Source of the DNA: Tranzscheliella williamsii
Lineage: Eukaryota; Basidiomycota; Ustilaginomycetes; Ustilaginales; Ustilaginaceae
Reading direction: 5' to 3'
DNA: 64,000 nucleotides
Assembly: GCA_023212725.1 (NCBI GenBank)
Contig: JALBYF010000030.1
Location: 1-64,000 of the forward strand
Every line of letters starts with the position of its first letter. Position 1 is the first letter of the stretch. Under the pieces are notes generated by a model, which was given only the letters and a program-made list of their open reading frames with translations, was not told the DNA's origin and did not search any database. A program made the position numbers and the translations under genes. Below are positions 8,448 through 18,234 of this stretch, piece by piece.

Positions 8448-11400
8448 ATGTTGCGCGAGGCCTTCTACTACCTTGTAGGCGGCGTCACCTTCCTGCCCCT
8501 CTGTGCCGCAGCGCTCTTCCTTTTCTTCTACCTTGATGCTCCATCGGTGCATGTCGGTCCAGTCCATGCCGTTCAGGGGGAGATCGATCTCACCCATGAG
8601 AAAAAGCTAGCAGCACTCGATCTGGCCGCTAAGAATGCAGCCATCCATGCGGAGATTGAGAAGAGCAAGGGCAAAGATCGTCCGCTCGGAGTTGCCACCG
8701 TTCCGACGACCGCCAAAAGGTTAGGTTCTACAGCCGCCGCTTCTTCTAGCATTGGGACCCGACCTTTCCCATCCGGTTGGCTTACCATCAGTTCCACGTT
8801 TGAATCGGACAAGGACTCAACGGCTTCTGCTCCGAGTGGCTCCGTAGCCTTGCAGCACTCTGGCGAAGAGCCGGAATCAACCTCTTTGCATGATGCGGTA
8901 GAGGAGGCCGCTCCATCCGTGGCGCCAGCCGGAGTCGCCGCCAAGGGCGCAACAGCTAGCGCTCCAGCTGGCGCAGGTTACATGTCCTCCGTATACAGAG
9001 GCATTCTCGACTACCGCATAGGCAAATCAGCTATCAAAAAGCCGTCAGCCGATGCGCCGCCCCGCTCAATGACGCCTGCGACCAACGTCAATCCGGCGCC
9101 TACACCCACCGGCACAGCTGGGCGAGAAAATTTATTCTGCATCCTCAAAGCACCCATCCTGTATCTCTACTCGTCGGACGATATAGCAGATCCGAACACC
9201 GACTGCCTCGCCGCCATCGATTTGCGCGCCAAGAGGGTCAGCATCTATATAGCCGGCATTGGAGACACACTAGGCGAGCTCTCTACCGAGTCAAATTACG
9301 ATCAAGAGCAGGCCAAGACCACCGAAGAAGATAATGATTCGCAAAAATCCGCATCGAAGAGGGCAAAGCAGGCTTGGGCCAAAGCAAAGCGGGCTACAGT
9401 CAAAGACGGAGAGCTTTTCATGAAGCGCAACGCCATTCGCATCGTCGGGTCCGCCTTTTCAAAGCCCAAAAGGACCGCTCGTCCGCCTAGGCGGCCTCAA
9501 TGGTTTGTATTCTGCAAAAACAACTACGACATGGAGGACTGGTATCACGCTCTTGTGCAAGCTTCCCTCATGCCAGATCTTGGCCCGACAATCAAGGCCG
9601 ATGCCAAAGACGGTGGAGAGCTACCGCCCATCTTTCGTAACCTCAACGACCCTCTCGGATCAATCTTCTCCAAGCAAGATATGGCCTCTCTGCTTGTCTC
9701 CCTCGACAGTCTCCCTGATCCTCTTCCGCTGCGCTGGCTCAACGCTATGGTAGGTCGTATTTTCTTCTCCGTCTACCGAACCGCGTGGATCGAAGACTAT
9801 ATCATCTCCAAGATGATGAAGAAGCTTACTCGCGTCAAAACGCCGGGCTTCCTGGGAGACATCAAGGTGCAAGAGGTGGACATCGGCCGCCGAGCGCCGG
9901 GCTTCAGTAGACCTATGTTGAAAGCGCTTACCAGCGAGGGAGAGGCGAGCATGGAAATCGCGGTCCACTACCTTGGCGAGCTCAGAATCACCATTTCAAC
10001 CACCCTGACCTTGTCGCTTGGCTCGCGTTTCAAGCCATACAACATTCCTCTTGTCCTTGCAGTCGTCTTGCGGTCTCTAGAGGGAAACATGCTATTGCAT
10101 GTCAAACCTCCTCCAAGCAATCGGCTTTGGTTCGGCTTCACCGCCATGCCGACGATGGAGATCGACATTGAACCAGTGGTCAGTGAAAGAAAGGTCCAGT
10201 GGGGCATGGTGACAAGGCTCATCGAGAGCAGAATCCGAGAGCTGCTCAGCGAATCCATCGTCGTCCCCAACATGGATGATATACCTTTCTTTGACACCCG
10301 GTCCCTCTTCTTTCGAGGTGGCATCTTCGCTGATGCCGCCAAGAGGGCTGATGCCTCTACCTCAACTGCTGCGGCTGCTGCTGCCGGTGCTCCGGCCGCT
10401 CCTACCAAGTCTTCTTCTGCAGCAGCTAGCGTTGCTTCGGCTCATCACACCGAGCAGCAGACTACTCAGCCCTCAATCCCCCTTGAACCCGCCGACACCG
10501 CTGCGCTGCAGAACACTACGGCTCAAAGTGCTCCAGTATCGGGCGCCACGACCCCTCTTTCTCATCCTCAAGAAATTGCTCGCCCCAAGATCGACGCTGA
10601 CGATGGTGGTGATGCTGCTTCGCAAGCCAATTCGATGCTTCGCAATCGCAACGCCAACAGAAACACTGCCGGCCTTCCAGAAGACAATCTTGTCGGCGAG
10701 CTTACTGGCTCCCAGGTCTCTCACACCAGCTCCCCCGCCGCTGCTGGCCTTAGTGACCTGCTGTCGCGCGATCTAGCCGCTGGCGGAAGCGGAGTTAGTA
10801 TGGACCGGCTCGTATCCGTGTCGCCTCCTCGCCAAGACAGCCGAGGGGGCAAACGTAAGACGTGGTTCGGGAGCGCCTCTAAACTATCCCTTACCAACGG
10901 CTCTTCTACCTCTGGCTTGGCTGCTCTTGGCCTTGGCGCTTCCGGGCTTGGAGGCAACCGCAGCAACCGGGAACAAAGCAGCCTAGCTCTAGGGAATGCC
11001 AGCATTGAACGGCACGGCAGCCGGTTGCAGGCAATCACCGGTCCAGCCAGAGAGACGGACCTTCTTAACGATTGGCAGGGCGATTCTTCGGTACGAGTTA
11101 TGTCTGACTCCTCGCCAAACGTTCACAAAGCTGAGTCGCATCAACATAAACCGAGCACCAGCTCAGGCCACTCTTCGCTTTCCGTTGCTACGACAGAGGA
11201 CTCTGCTCACAGCGCCAGCACACAACAACTAGACGAGTCTCTCAGAGCAGCAGTTGCCAGCGGGCTGGCAGCAGAGACTCTTCGGAACGATGGGGATAAC
11301 ACACTCGACGACGATGTATGGGACAATACCCTGACACGATCTGAGGCTCCTGCTCTGCTCATCTCCGGCGCTTCTGAACCAGTGCTGTACGAGGCTGATG

Positions 11401-13640
11401 CCGGTCCACCCACAGCATCACAAGCAACTCCAATCAACACGACTGCTGGGGCGCACCAGGCACCTTTACTTCCCGATCTCATCGATTCCGAGCTGATTGA
11501 CAGTCCATCTAGCCTCAAACATAGCGCAATGTCATCGCTGCCTGGTATCAGGCTAGGGCGCACCGGTCAGGGCGAAACCGAGTTAGAAAGACAGGCAGAA
11601 GCGGGGGTCCGCAATCGAAGCCCTGATCCTTCTGACAGATATCCTAGTTCGGCCGCGTCTGTTCGATCGGAGAATTCTATCGATGCATACAAGGCCCAAG
11701 ACAGCCATTTGCGGCCTGCACACACCCTGCAGCATGGTTTTGCGCCTCCTCCTCCTCCACCGCGAAAGCCCTCTCAGTTGACGGCTTACAAAGATGACAA
11801 AGGCGGTGCCACGGTGGATACTACCGCGGCTTTATCCAGCGTACAGAAGAGTAGATATGGCCTCGCTGATGACAGACGCAACGCGGTACAGGACGGCAAC
11901 AGTTCGACAGCGGGCACGACCTCCGCCATGCTCCTGACTTCCTGGAATAAAGCAAAGGCCAGCATGGCGGACAAGGAAACCAGACAGGCTACCGCCCGCG
12001 AAGCTAAAGATGCCATTAAAAGAGGGTGGACGAACTGGAACACTAAGCGAGCTGAGGCTAGACGAGTGCAGCAAAACGATGACGAATACGCAGGGACGGC
12101 TGCTCATGATAGCATGGTTCGCGCACATTCTAGTAGGCTCTCGCTCGTACCTGGAAAGTCCGCCTGGCTCGCAAGTAGCCCACCAGATCCTACGAGCTTT
12201 GGCCTTGGCATAGACAAATCCAGTCCAGAGGACGCCAGAAACTCCTATCTGGCACGACATGGCGTGCCGGCGCCTCCTGCCTATCCGCAACGATCCAGTG
12301 TAGCGGACACGGATGACGACGAGGGAAGTGTCCACTCGAGCTCCAGCGGCCGCCCGCCCTACCGCGAACATCGTGCCTCTAGAGCTGCTCCAGCGTATAA
12401 CCATCGTCATGACGGACTACAGGAGGACCGAGATCGGAGAGCCAAGGGATCATCCGAATCCGCGACTACCAAAGCGTGGCCTACGATTTCGCCCTTGGCA
12501 AAGACACCTTCGAGGGAAAGCTCTACCAGCGACTTGGTGGCGGCCCAGTGGGAGGCAGACATCCCTTCCCTTGCTGCACCCGCGCCGGCGTTCTGCCAGA
12601 AGGACGATAGTAGCAGTCCAGAAGCGAGACGACGGGCGCTGGACCGGGATCATGACATGCTTATTAGTGGCACGGAAACCAAGACCGACCAGCGAGGACC
12701 TCAGCCTGTACCACCCTCACTTCCGAGGAGGAAGACGAACACCAGCATAACATCGACGGGACAGAAGGGCGCAGTGTCCTTCATTCCTGCTGCGCCCTCG
12801 GCGACGACAGGACTAGCATCAGCTGGAAGCCTTCATGGTGATAGCGCTAAAATCAGTGCTCGGACTGCTTCTGCAGTTGCTGCTGGCGAGGGCGCAAGTA
12901 TCGGTACTCCGGCCTCTGACACTGTAGACGGTACAGGTACGGCTCAGGACGGGAGTTCCGCTCCCGCTCCTCTCATCCCAGCTGCCCAAGCTATTCCCTT
13001 CGTTGCTGAAAGAGAGCGAACAGTTAGTACCAGAGCCGCAGGCTCTGACTCGCTGGAGCCTGCGAAGTCACCACCGTCTTCAACGCTGATGAGCACGGCT
13101 GGCGCACCTGCTACGGGCTCTGTCACCACCGCACCGGCCTTCAACGCACCGGTTGCAGAAGGCCAGCCGGCAACCACGACAAGCGGCGCCAGCACTGGCA
13201 GCGTAGCGGCCACTGCTGCTTTTCCACGCGGGAGCACGGACATGGACTCTTCGATTGCCGGACCTGCTGGCGCCGGGATCAAAACTCAGCCGGTTCGAGC
13301 GCCGATGATGACGGTCCCTGGTATTCCGTCCATCCAGAGGTCCAGTCCGCAGAGCTTCAGCGCGCCGGTGGAGGAGAAGCTAACCGATGCCGAGGGGTCG
13401 CCGGCCTCACAGCGGCGCAGCCCGCTGTTCAAGGTCGCGAGCTTTGTCGCGGGCGCCCGAGGCGGCGAGCCGGGCACGGTTGGTGCGCTTATGTCCCCGC
13501 CGGCGTCGAAGGCGGCGCCCGAGCACGACGCCGCACCCTCGCCATCGGCGCTCGGACTCGTGAACATGGACACTCCCCCTCTCGCCGCCGACACCGCCCG
13601 CGTCGACGACGCACAAGCGGATTCCGCTCTCCGCGCCTAA
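8448..13640 (+). CDS. PH- and SMP-domain lipid-transfer protein (Nvj2/TEX2-like)
   Basis: Single exon of 1730 residues. A hydrophobic N-terminal segment (residues about 5-30, YYLVGGVTFLPLCAAALFLF) is a signal-anchor. Residues about 224-374 form a PH-like domain (ENLFCILKAPILYLYSSDD to WFVFCKNNYDMEDWYHAL). Residues about 397-625 are the SMP domain (LPLRWLNAMVGRIFFSVYRT, then KVQEVDIGRRAPGF, then IPLVLAVVLRSLEGNMLLHV). This order matches yeast Nvj2 and animal TEX2, ER proteins that move lipid (ceramide or phospholipid) at contact sites. The last 1100 residues are Ser/Ala/Pro-rich and disordered, far longer than in yeast Nvj2 (about 770 residues in total). No intron is needed. Domain assignment is firm; the lipid substrate is unknown. 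Confidence 0.88.
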   Translation: MLREAFYYLVGGVTFLPLCAAALFLFFYLDAPSVHVGPVHAVQGEIDLTHEKKLAALDLAAKNAAIHAEIEKSKGKDRPLGVATVPTTAKRLGSTAAASSSIGTRPFPSGWLTISSTFESDKDSTASAPSGSVALQHSGEEPESTSLHDAVEEAAPSVAPAGVAAKGATASAPAGAGYMSSVYRGILDYRIGKSAIKKPSADAPPRSMTPATNVNPAPTPTGTAGRENLFCILKAPILYLYSSDDIADPNTDCLAAIDLRAKRVSIYIAGIGDTLGELSTESNYDQEQAKTTEEDNDSQKSASKRAKQAWAKAKRATVKDGELFMKRNAIRIVGSAFSKPKRTARPPRRPQWFVFCKNNYDMEDWYHALVQASLMPDLGPTIKADAKDGGELPPIFRNLNDPLGSIFSKQDMASLLVSLDSLPDPLPLRWLNAMVGRIFFSVYRTAWIEDYIISKMMKKLTRVKTPGFLGDIKVQEVDIGRRAPGFSRPMLKALTSEGEASMEIAVHYLGELRITISTTLTLSLGSRFKPYNIPLVLAVVLRSLEGNMLLHVKPPPSNRLWFGFTAMPTMEIDIEPVVSERKVQWGMVTRLIESRIRELLSESIVVPNMDDIPFFDTRSLFFRGGIFADAAKRADASTSTAAAAAAGAPAAPTKSSSAAASVASAHHTEQQTTQPSIPLEPADTAALQNTTAQSAPVSGATTPLSHPQEIARPKIDADDGGDAASQANSMLRNRNANRNTAGLPEDNLVGELTGSQVSHTSSPAAAGLSDLLSRDLAAGGSGVSMDRLVSVSPPRQDSRGGKRKTWFGSASKLSLTNGSSTSGLAALGLGASGLGGNRSNREQSSLALGNASIERHGSRLQAITGPARETDLLNDWQGDSSVRVMSDSSPNVHKAESHQHKPSTSSGHSSLSVATTEDSAHSASTQQLDESLRAAVASGLAAETLRNDGDNTLDDDVWDNTLTRSEAPALLISGASEPVLYEADAGPPTASQATPINTTAGAHQAPLLPDLIDSELIDSPSSLKHSAMSSLPGIRLGRTGQGETELERQAEAGVRNRSPDPSDRYPSSAASVRSENSIDAYKAQDSHLRPAHTLQHGFAPPPPPPRKPSQLTAYKDDKGGATVDTTAALSSVQKSRYGLADDRRNAVQDGNSSTAGTTSAMLLTSWNKAKASMADKETRQATAREAKDAIKRGWTNWNTKRAEARRVQQNDDEYAGTAAHDSMVRAHSSRLSLVPGKSAWLASSPPDPTSFGLGIDKSSPEDARNSYLARHGVPAPPAYPQRSSVADTDDDEGSVHSSSSGRPPYREHRASRAAPAYNHRHDGLQEDRDRRAKGSSESATTKAWPTISPLAKTPSRESSTSDLVAAQWEADIPSLAAPAPAFCQKDDSSSPEARRRALDRDHDMLISGTETKTDQRGPQPVPPSLPRRKTNTSITSTGQKGAVSFIPAAPSATTGLASAGSLHGDSAKISARTASAVAAGEGASIGTPASDTVDGTGTAQDGSSAPAPLIPAAQAIPFVAERERTVSTRAAGSDSLEPAKSPPSSTLMSTAGAPATGSVTTAPAFNAPVAEGQPATTTSGASTGSVAATAAFPRGSTDMDSSIAGPAGAGIKTQPVRAPMMTVPGIPSIQRSSPQSFSAPVEEKLTDAEGSPASQRRSPLFKVASFVAGARGGEPGTVGALMSPPASKAAPEHDAAPSPSALGLVNMDTPPLAADTARVDDAQADSALRA

Positions 13641-13784
13641 CCGCACGCGACGTTGTGCGTGCATAAACCAGAACCCGTCCGGCCTACCATTAATGTCAGA
13701 TACCGCACAGCTACACGGTGCAGATGCATGTCTAATGACAGCAATGTGTGCCAAGCTCGGCTAAGGGGGAAGGGGGTTGGGCGG

Positions 13785-15626
13785 CTAGGGGTCGAGCTGG
13801 CCGATGTCGAGCTCTGCCTGGAGGGCGTCGAGGGGGGTCTCGCCGAGGCGGGGGCCCATCCAGCGCCAGACGACGAAAGTGTGGTTGAGGCCCTTCTGTT
13901 CCTGGAGGGCGAGGGGGCCGCCGTCGGCGGCGGCGGTGCAGCGGGCGGGGGGGGGAAGGCGGGCTCCGCAGCAGCCGCCGCGACCGGGTGCGGGGAGGAG
14001 GAAGTAGACCTCGCGGACGCGCGAGTGTACGAGTGCCATGGTGCAGTAGATGCAGGGCTCGTAGAGGGCGAATAGGGCGAGGCCGGTGAGGAGGTAGTCG
14101 GTGGGGTTGGGGGGGGTGGTGGAGCGGGTTGCCTGGCGCTGGGCTGCGACGTGGGCGATGGCTTCGACGACGGCGTGTTTGAGCGGGTTAGCGCGGGCGA
14201 TGCGCGCGTCGACGGCGTCGAGCTCGAGCTGGCCGCCTTGGCCGACCAGGGGCGCGCGGGGCCCGTCGAGCTCAGTCCAGTCGGCGCACTCCCTCGCCTG
14301 CCACGACCCGCTGTCGAGCGGCAAGTCCTTGGCCTCGTCAAACGGACGCGTGACATGCACCGCGTTGGCAACGCCCGCCGCCGCCGCGCGCCGCGCCAGC
14401 GTAACGCACCGCTGCAACCGGTTCACCGCCCACCGCAGCCGCGCCGCCTCCGCCCAGCTCGCGGCATCCGCCTGCCGGTCCACCATCTGGCCGCCAAGCT
14501 CGCGCGCGCTCGTCCGCACAATGCACGGCCACACCGCCTGCCACTCGCCCAGCCGGCTTCGAGCCGGCGCCGCAATCCGCGGCACCGGCGCCAGGTACGG
14601 CTCCGGCGCACTGCCAAACACACCTCCCGCCGTCCGCAACAGCGCGACCAGCTCGGCCCGGTCCGGAATGGCATCCTCCAGACACACCAGAAACTGCGTC
14701 CGCGCCGGCGTCGTCCGGAACGACCGCAGATGCCGCGTCGAGAAGAGCCCGTCGTCGCGATTCTGCAGCGCGCCAGCATGCTGCTGCAAGAACTTGACCG
14801 CCGCCGACGCCGCCCGCGCCGGAATGTCCACCACCCACGCCGCCCGCGTCGGCAGCGCCAGCGTCAGCGGATCCTTCGCCGCCGTCACCCGGTATACGGC
14901 AGGATACTGACTTCGGTCTAGGCCTCCAGCCAACTTGTCCACAGGCTGCGCAGGTGTCTGGCTCGGGCCCGGCTCGCTGTTCAACTCGACTCCGTTGCCG
15001 AGCTGGGCCTGGGTCGCGGGGACATGGTTGCGCTGCGGAGGGTCAGCCTGCTCCTCGTCGTCCGAAACTCCCAGCCTCGCCATGAGTGCGACTTCGTGGT
15101 CTGGGTCTGCGTCCCTGGCCTTGTCATCGCGTTCGCGCTGGAGTTCTTCTTCGGAAGCCGTCTCCCACCACATCCTGCCTGCGCCGTAGGAGATGGTGAG
15201 CTCTTCGCCCGGTTCGACCGCGCGCGTGGTGGTGTACTTGATCGACTGGGTGCTGTGGTCGAGCACGTAGCTGACGCTGGGGCGCGCGCTGTGGTGGTTG
15301 AAGAGGCTGCCGAGGCCGAGCGCGAGCGCCATAATCGCGGTGCCGGCGGCGGTGCGCTTCCAGACAAACGTGTAGCCGTCCAGCTGGGTGAATCTGCCAT
15401 GTCGCTGGTACTCGGCCGGCGGAAAGAGCAGCACGGGACTCACTTCGACCAGCGTATCCGCCGGCAGCGAACGGGTGGCAAAGACACCCCTCCCAGCACC
15501 ACGCCCAGTATCCGTGATCACCAGGCCAAAGCGGTTAAGATGCGGCGTCGCCGGCGCATACCGCAGCTGCGCCTGGATCGCCTCCTCCTGATCCTCCGCT
15601 AGCGCGAGCGTGTGCGTCTCGACCAT
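13785..15626 (-). CDS. SET domain-Tad3 fusion (tRNA A34 deaminase accessory subunit)
   Basis: One uninterrupted frame of 613 residues from ATG 15626 (MVETHTLALAEDQ). An upstream in-frame extension to 15773 begins with TTG and is not used. Residues about 45-165 are a SET domain: GRGVFATRSLPADTLVEVSP, LGSLFNHHSARPSVSY and the closing GEELTISYG. Residues about 270-613 match Tad3/ADAT3: NPLKHAVVEAI, in which Val replaces the catalytic Glu of active deaminases as in known Tad3 proteins, then YEPCIYCTMALVHSRV for the second zinc motif, and the C-terminal LNHTFVVWRW. Tad3 pairs with catalytic Tad2 to make inosine-34 in tRNA anticodons. The SET part implies protein lysine methylation but its target is unknown. 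The fusion could also be an unspliced readthrough of two genes, though the open frame between domains argues against this. Confidence 0.82.
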   Translation of the reverse strand: MVETHTLALAEDQEEAIQAQLRYAPATPHLNRFGLVITDTGRGAGRGVFATRSLPADTLVEVSPVLLFPPAEYQRHGRFTQLDGYTFVWKRTAAGTAIMALALGLGSLFNHHSARPSVSYVLDHSTQSIKYTTTRAVEPGEELTISYGAGRMWWETASEEELQRERDDKARDADPDHEVALMARLGVSDDEEQADPPQRNHVPATQAQLGNGVELNSEPGPSQTPAQPVDKLAGGLDRSQYPAVYRVTAAKDPLTLALPTRAAWVVDIPARAASAAVKFLQQHAGALQNRDDGLFSTRHLRSFRTTPARTQFLVCLEDAIPDRAELVALLRTAGGVFGSAPEPYLAPVPRIAAPARSRLGEWQAVWPCIVRTSARELGGQMVDRQADAASWAEAARLRWAVNRLQRCVTLARRAAAAGVANAVHVTRPFDEAKDLPLDSGSWQARECADWTELDGPRAPLVGQGGQLELDAVDARIARANPLKHAVVEAIAHVAAQRQATRSTTPPNPTDYLLTGLALFALYEPCIYCTMALVHSRVREVYFLLPAPGRGGCCGARLPPPARCTAAADGGPLALQEQKGLNHTFVVWRWMGPRLGETPLDALQAELDIGQLDP

Positions 15627-16184
15627 CGCTGCTCTCCCACGCCACCCAATCCGTCCTGTCGCTCCAGACAAGCCAGCACGATGCGCGCGTAACGGGCCAC
15701 CGATGCTGCGTCGGAGGTGATGCGATGCCTTCTCTTGCGGCTGTATTGCACAGAGGCTGCAGGCTCCATTCAACTGTCTTCGTTATTGATAACCTTCCTC
15801 TTATCTTTTTTTTTTGGCAGAGCATCGGGACTCGGCCAAGGAGAGCGGGCTGCCCGCGAGAACGTAGACGGCCCTACCGAGAGCTAGCGCCTAGACCCTA
15901 GCAGCGCCTACCCTAGCCTACGGGTCTGTAAAGGTCCGTCACTTTCAACTCAGAACTGCGAGAGCATGTCGCTATGCATGCTGTGGGCGGGAGAAACAGA
16001 CTAGGGTGCACCCATCGGATCAAAGGGAGCCCCTGCGATTCCAGCGTGCGAGTGATAGATTAGATATACTTATACAGCAGGGATTCAACATAAGATGATT
16101 CGATTTTCCACTGCAGGGATCGAGAGTTGCCGGTGACGATAAGGGGATCTTGCTCACTGCCGCGAGTGCGGGGGGAGTGGCTGC
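15627..16184. other. Intergenic: fusion-gene upstream region and bHLH 3' side
   Basis: No gene was recognised. It is expected to contain the promoter of the SET-Tad3 gene; a T-rich run lies near 15805. Confidence 0.4.
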
Positions 16185-18234
16185 TCACTGCTGAGGTTTG
16201 CTGCTCGCCGCGCGAGTAGAGGCAATGACAGCGTCGGGTTCGGGTAGCCCAGCGATGCGCTCCAACTGCTCGCACTGCTGCTCCAGCAGCTCGCTCTTGC
16301 CGTCGAGCCAACGGATCAGGTCGACAGCCTGGAAGAGCACGGCGCTCTTGGATCCAGCACCGCCGCCAGCGCTGCCGCCCCGGCCACGGCCCTTGCCGCG
16401 CTGACGTACTCCGTTGGGCCCCGCTTTCTTGGCTTTCTTCGGTGGCTTTTTTCTGCCCACAGTCAGGACGTCGACCTCGTCCTCGATGTCGGTCCGATCA
16501 TCGAGCCCCTCGTCTTCGACGCCGGTGCCAAAGCCGGAGGAGAGGCCCAGCGCTCGAGCGCCGAAGCTCCGACCGTCATCGAGCAGGACCACTAGATCCT
16601 TGAAGCCCTCCCGGATAAAGTTTCTTCGCCTCTGTTCGGAGAGGATGTGGTTCTGACGCTTTTCGGATTCGGTGAGCAGCTCACGCTTGCTGCCGGCGCT
16701 GTTTTCGCCATTCGCCAGCCGCTCCTCCTCGTCGTGTTCCGCCTTGAACTTCTTGCTGCCGGCGCTGGTCTTGTCAGCCGGGGAGGAGGCGGACGCCGCT
16801 GGTTCAAGCGGCGGTGTGGCGTGGTGGGAGTTGAGACCGTGATGGAGGCCGTGCGCGGCGTCCAGCCCTGCACTCATCCGGAACATCTCTGCGTGCATTC
16901 CGGTCAGGGAGCCCAGGGCAAGCGCCGCCTGCCTTTGCTCATCTGCGTCCTGCTGCCTGAGATGGCCCGGGCCGCGTTTGCTGCCTGTCATGGCCATTTC
17001 CTGCTGATATTGCTGCTGCTGGTGCGTCTGGGCATCGGACCAGTCCCAGAATCCAGCTGCCGCAGGTCTGGCGCCAGGTCCTGCATCCGTGTGCGCCGTG
17101 TGCGGCTTGTTGCTGAGCGAACTTTGGCGGTGATGGCTGCGATAAGAGCCGTGGGGAGAAGTGGTAGACGGCGACATGTCACGTGGACTGCCAGAGGATG
17201 CGGTGCCCGAGCCGGAGCCCGACGAGGCTGAGGCGCCGTGGGTACCCCTGCCGTGGTTCTGCATGTGCCTTGGTGTTGCTGATATTACACCTCCTTCATG
17301 AAGCATCGGTCCGTTGCCTATTACCGAGGAAGAGTTGGTCTGGAGACCGAGGGCGTCAGCAGCAGTGGAGCCGCGCTCGGTTGGCGCGGCAGAAAAGCTA
17401 GGCAAGCCCTCCGGCAGGCTCGGGTCGAAGTCCCATTCGAATCCCTCAAGGAAATTGACCAAAAGATTCTTCTCTTTGGCGTCAAAGAGCTGCCCGTCGC
17501 CGGCGGGTTTGTCGTGAGAGCTGGGCGTCCCGATACCGAAGGGTGAGAGCGCACCGCCTGCGAAGGCGTCAGCGCCAAACAGATTGGAGCCGGCAGGGGG
17601 TTCAAAGTCCGGAGGAGGTGGCGGCCTCAATGCGGACTCGGAGAAGCGAGAAGAACCGATCCGAGGGGATGCTGGCCGGCTGCCCTTCGAAACACTGCCT
17701 CTTCGGCTATTGGCTCGACTGCTCATGTGGATGTCATCCATCAGCGCAAACGCAGCCGAAGGTGTCGAGGCGGCGAAGTGAGATGTGAGGCCGGGCGTCA
17801 TCGGATTCGATGGTCCACCTTTGCGATCGATCGAGCTGAGGAATTGTAGATCATGTAGGTCCAGCTCGGCAGGGAGATTCAAGGAGTAGTGAAAGTCTAC
17901 AAGGATCGGAGGCGACGCACCGAGCAAGACACATAGAGCGCAGAGGGCGTAAGCATGAGCGGAAAAACGGCAAGGAGGTATGGATCTGTGACCTACCTTC
18001 ATATGGCACTGGCATGGGCGGCAGGTCAGAATTGGAGATAGCTGAGTGGCTCATGGCATCTGCCGAGCTAGCGTACGATCCAGAGGGTCCTGGATGCGAC
18101 GAGGACCCTGAGTGCGAGGCGGCCCCTGGATGCGACGAAGGCCCCGGCTGCGATGAGGGCCCTGTGTTGGACGCTGCGGGAGATGCCATGCTGTCGTGGC
18201 TATGGTGGGGAAGATGCTGAACGGCAACACTCAT
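16185..18234 (-). CDS. Ino4-like bHLH transcription factor with a very long loop
   Basis: Two exons: 18234-17997 and 17896-16185, with a GTAGGT donor and TGTAG acceptor, giving 649 residues. The splice reads MPVPYE into DFHYSLNLPAELDLHD. ATG 18234 (MSVAVQHLPHH) is the first true ATG of exon 1; the open frame upstream starts with GTG. The basic region and helix 1 (KRQNHILSEQRRRNFIREGF, about residues 490-515) carry the H-E-R contact residues for E-box DNA. Helix 2 (SKSAVLFQAVDLIRWLDGKS, about residue 595) is separated by roughly 75 residues rich in Lys, Arg and Gly. This layout resembles yeast Ino4, the partner in regulation of phospholipid genes, and related fungal factors. The N-terminal half is Ser/Pro-rich and disordered. 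The specific target set is inferred only. Confidence 0.75.
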
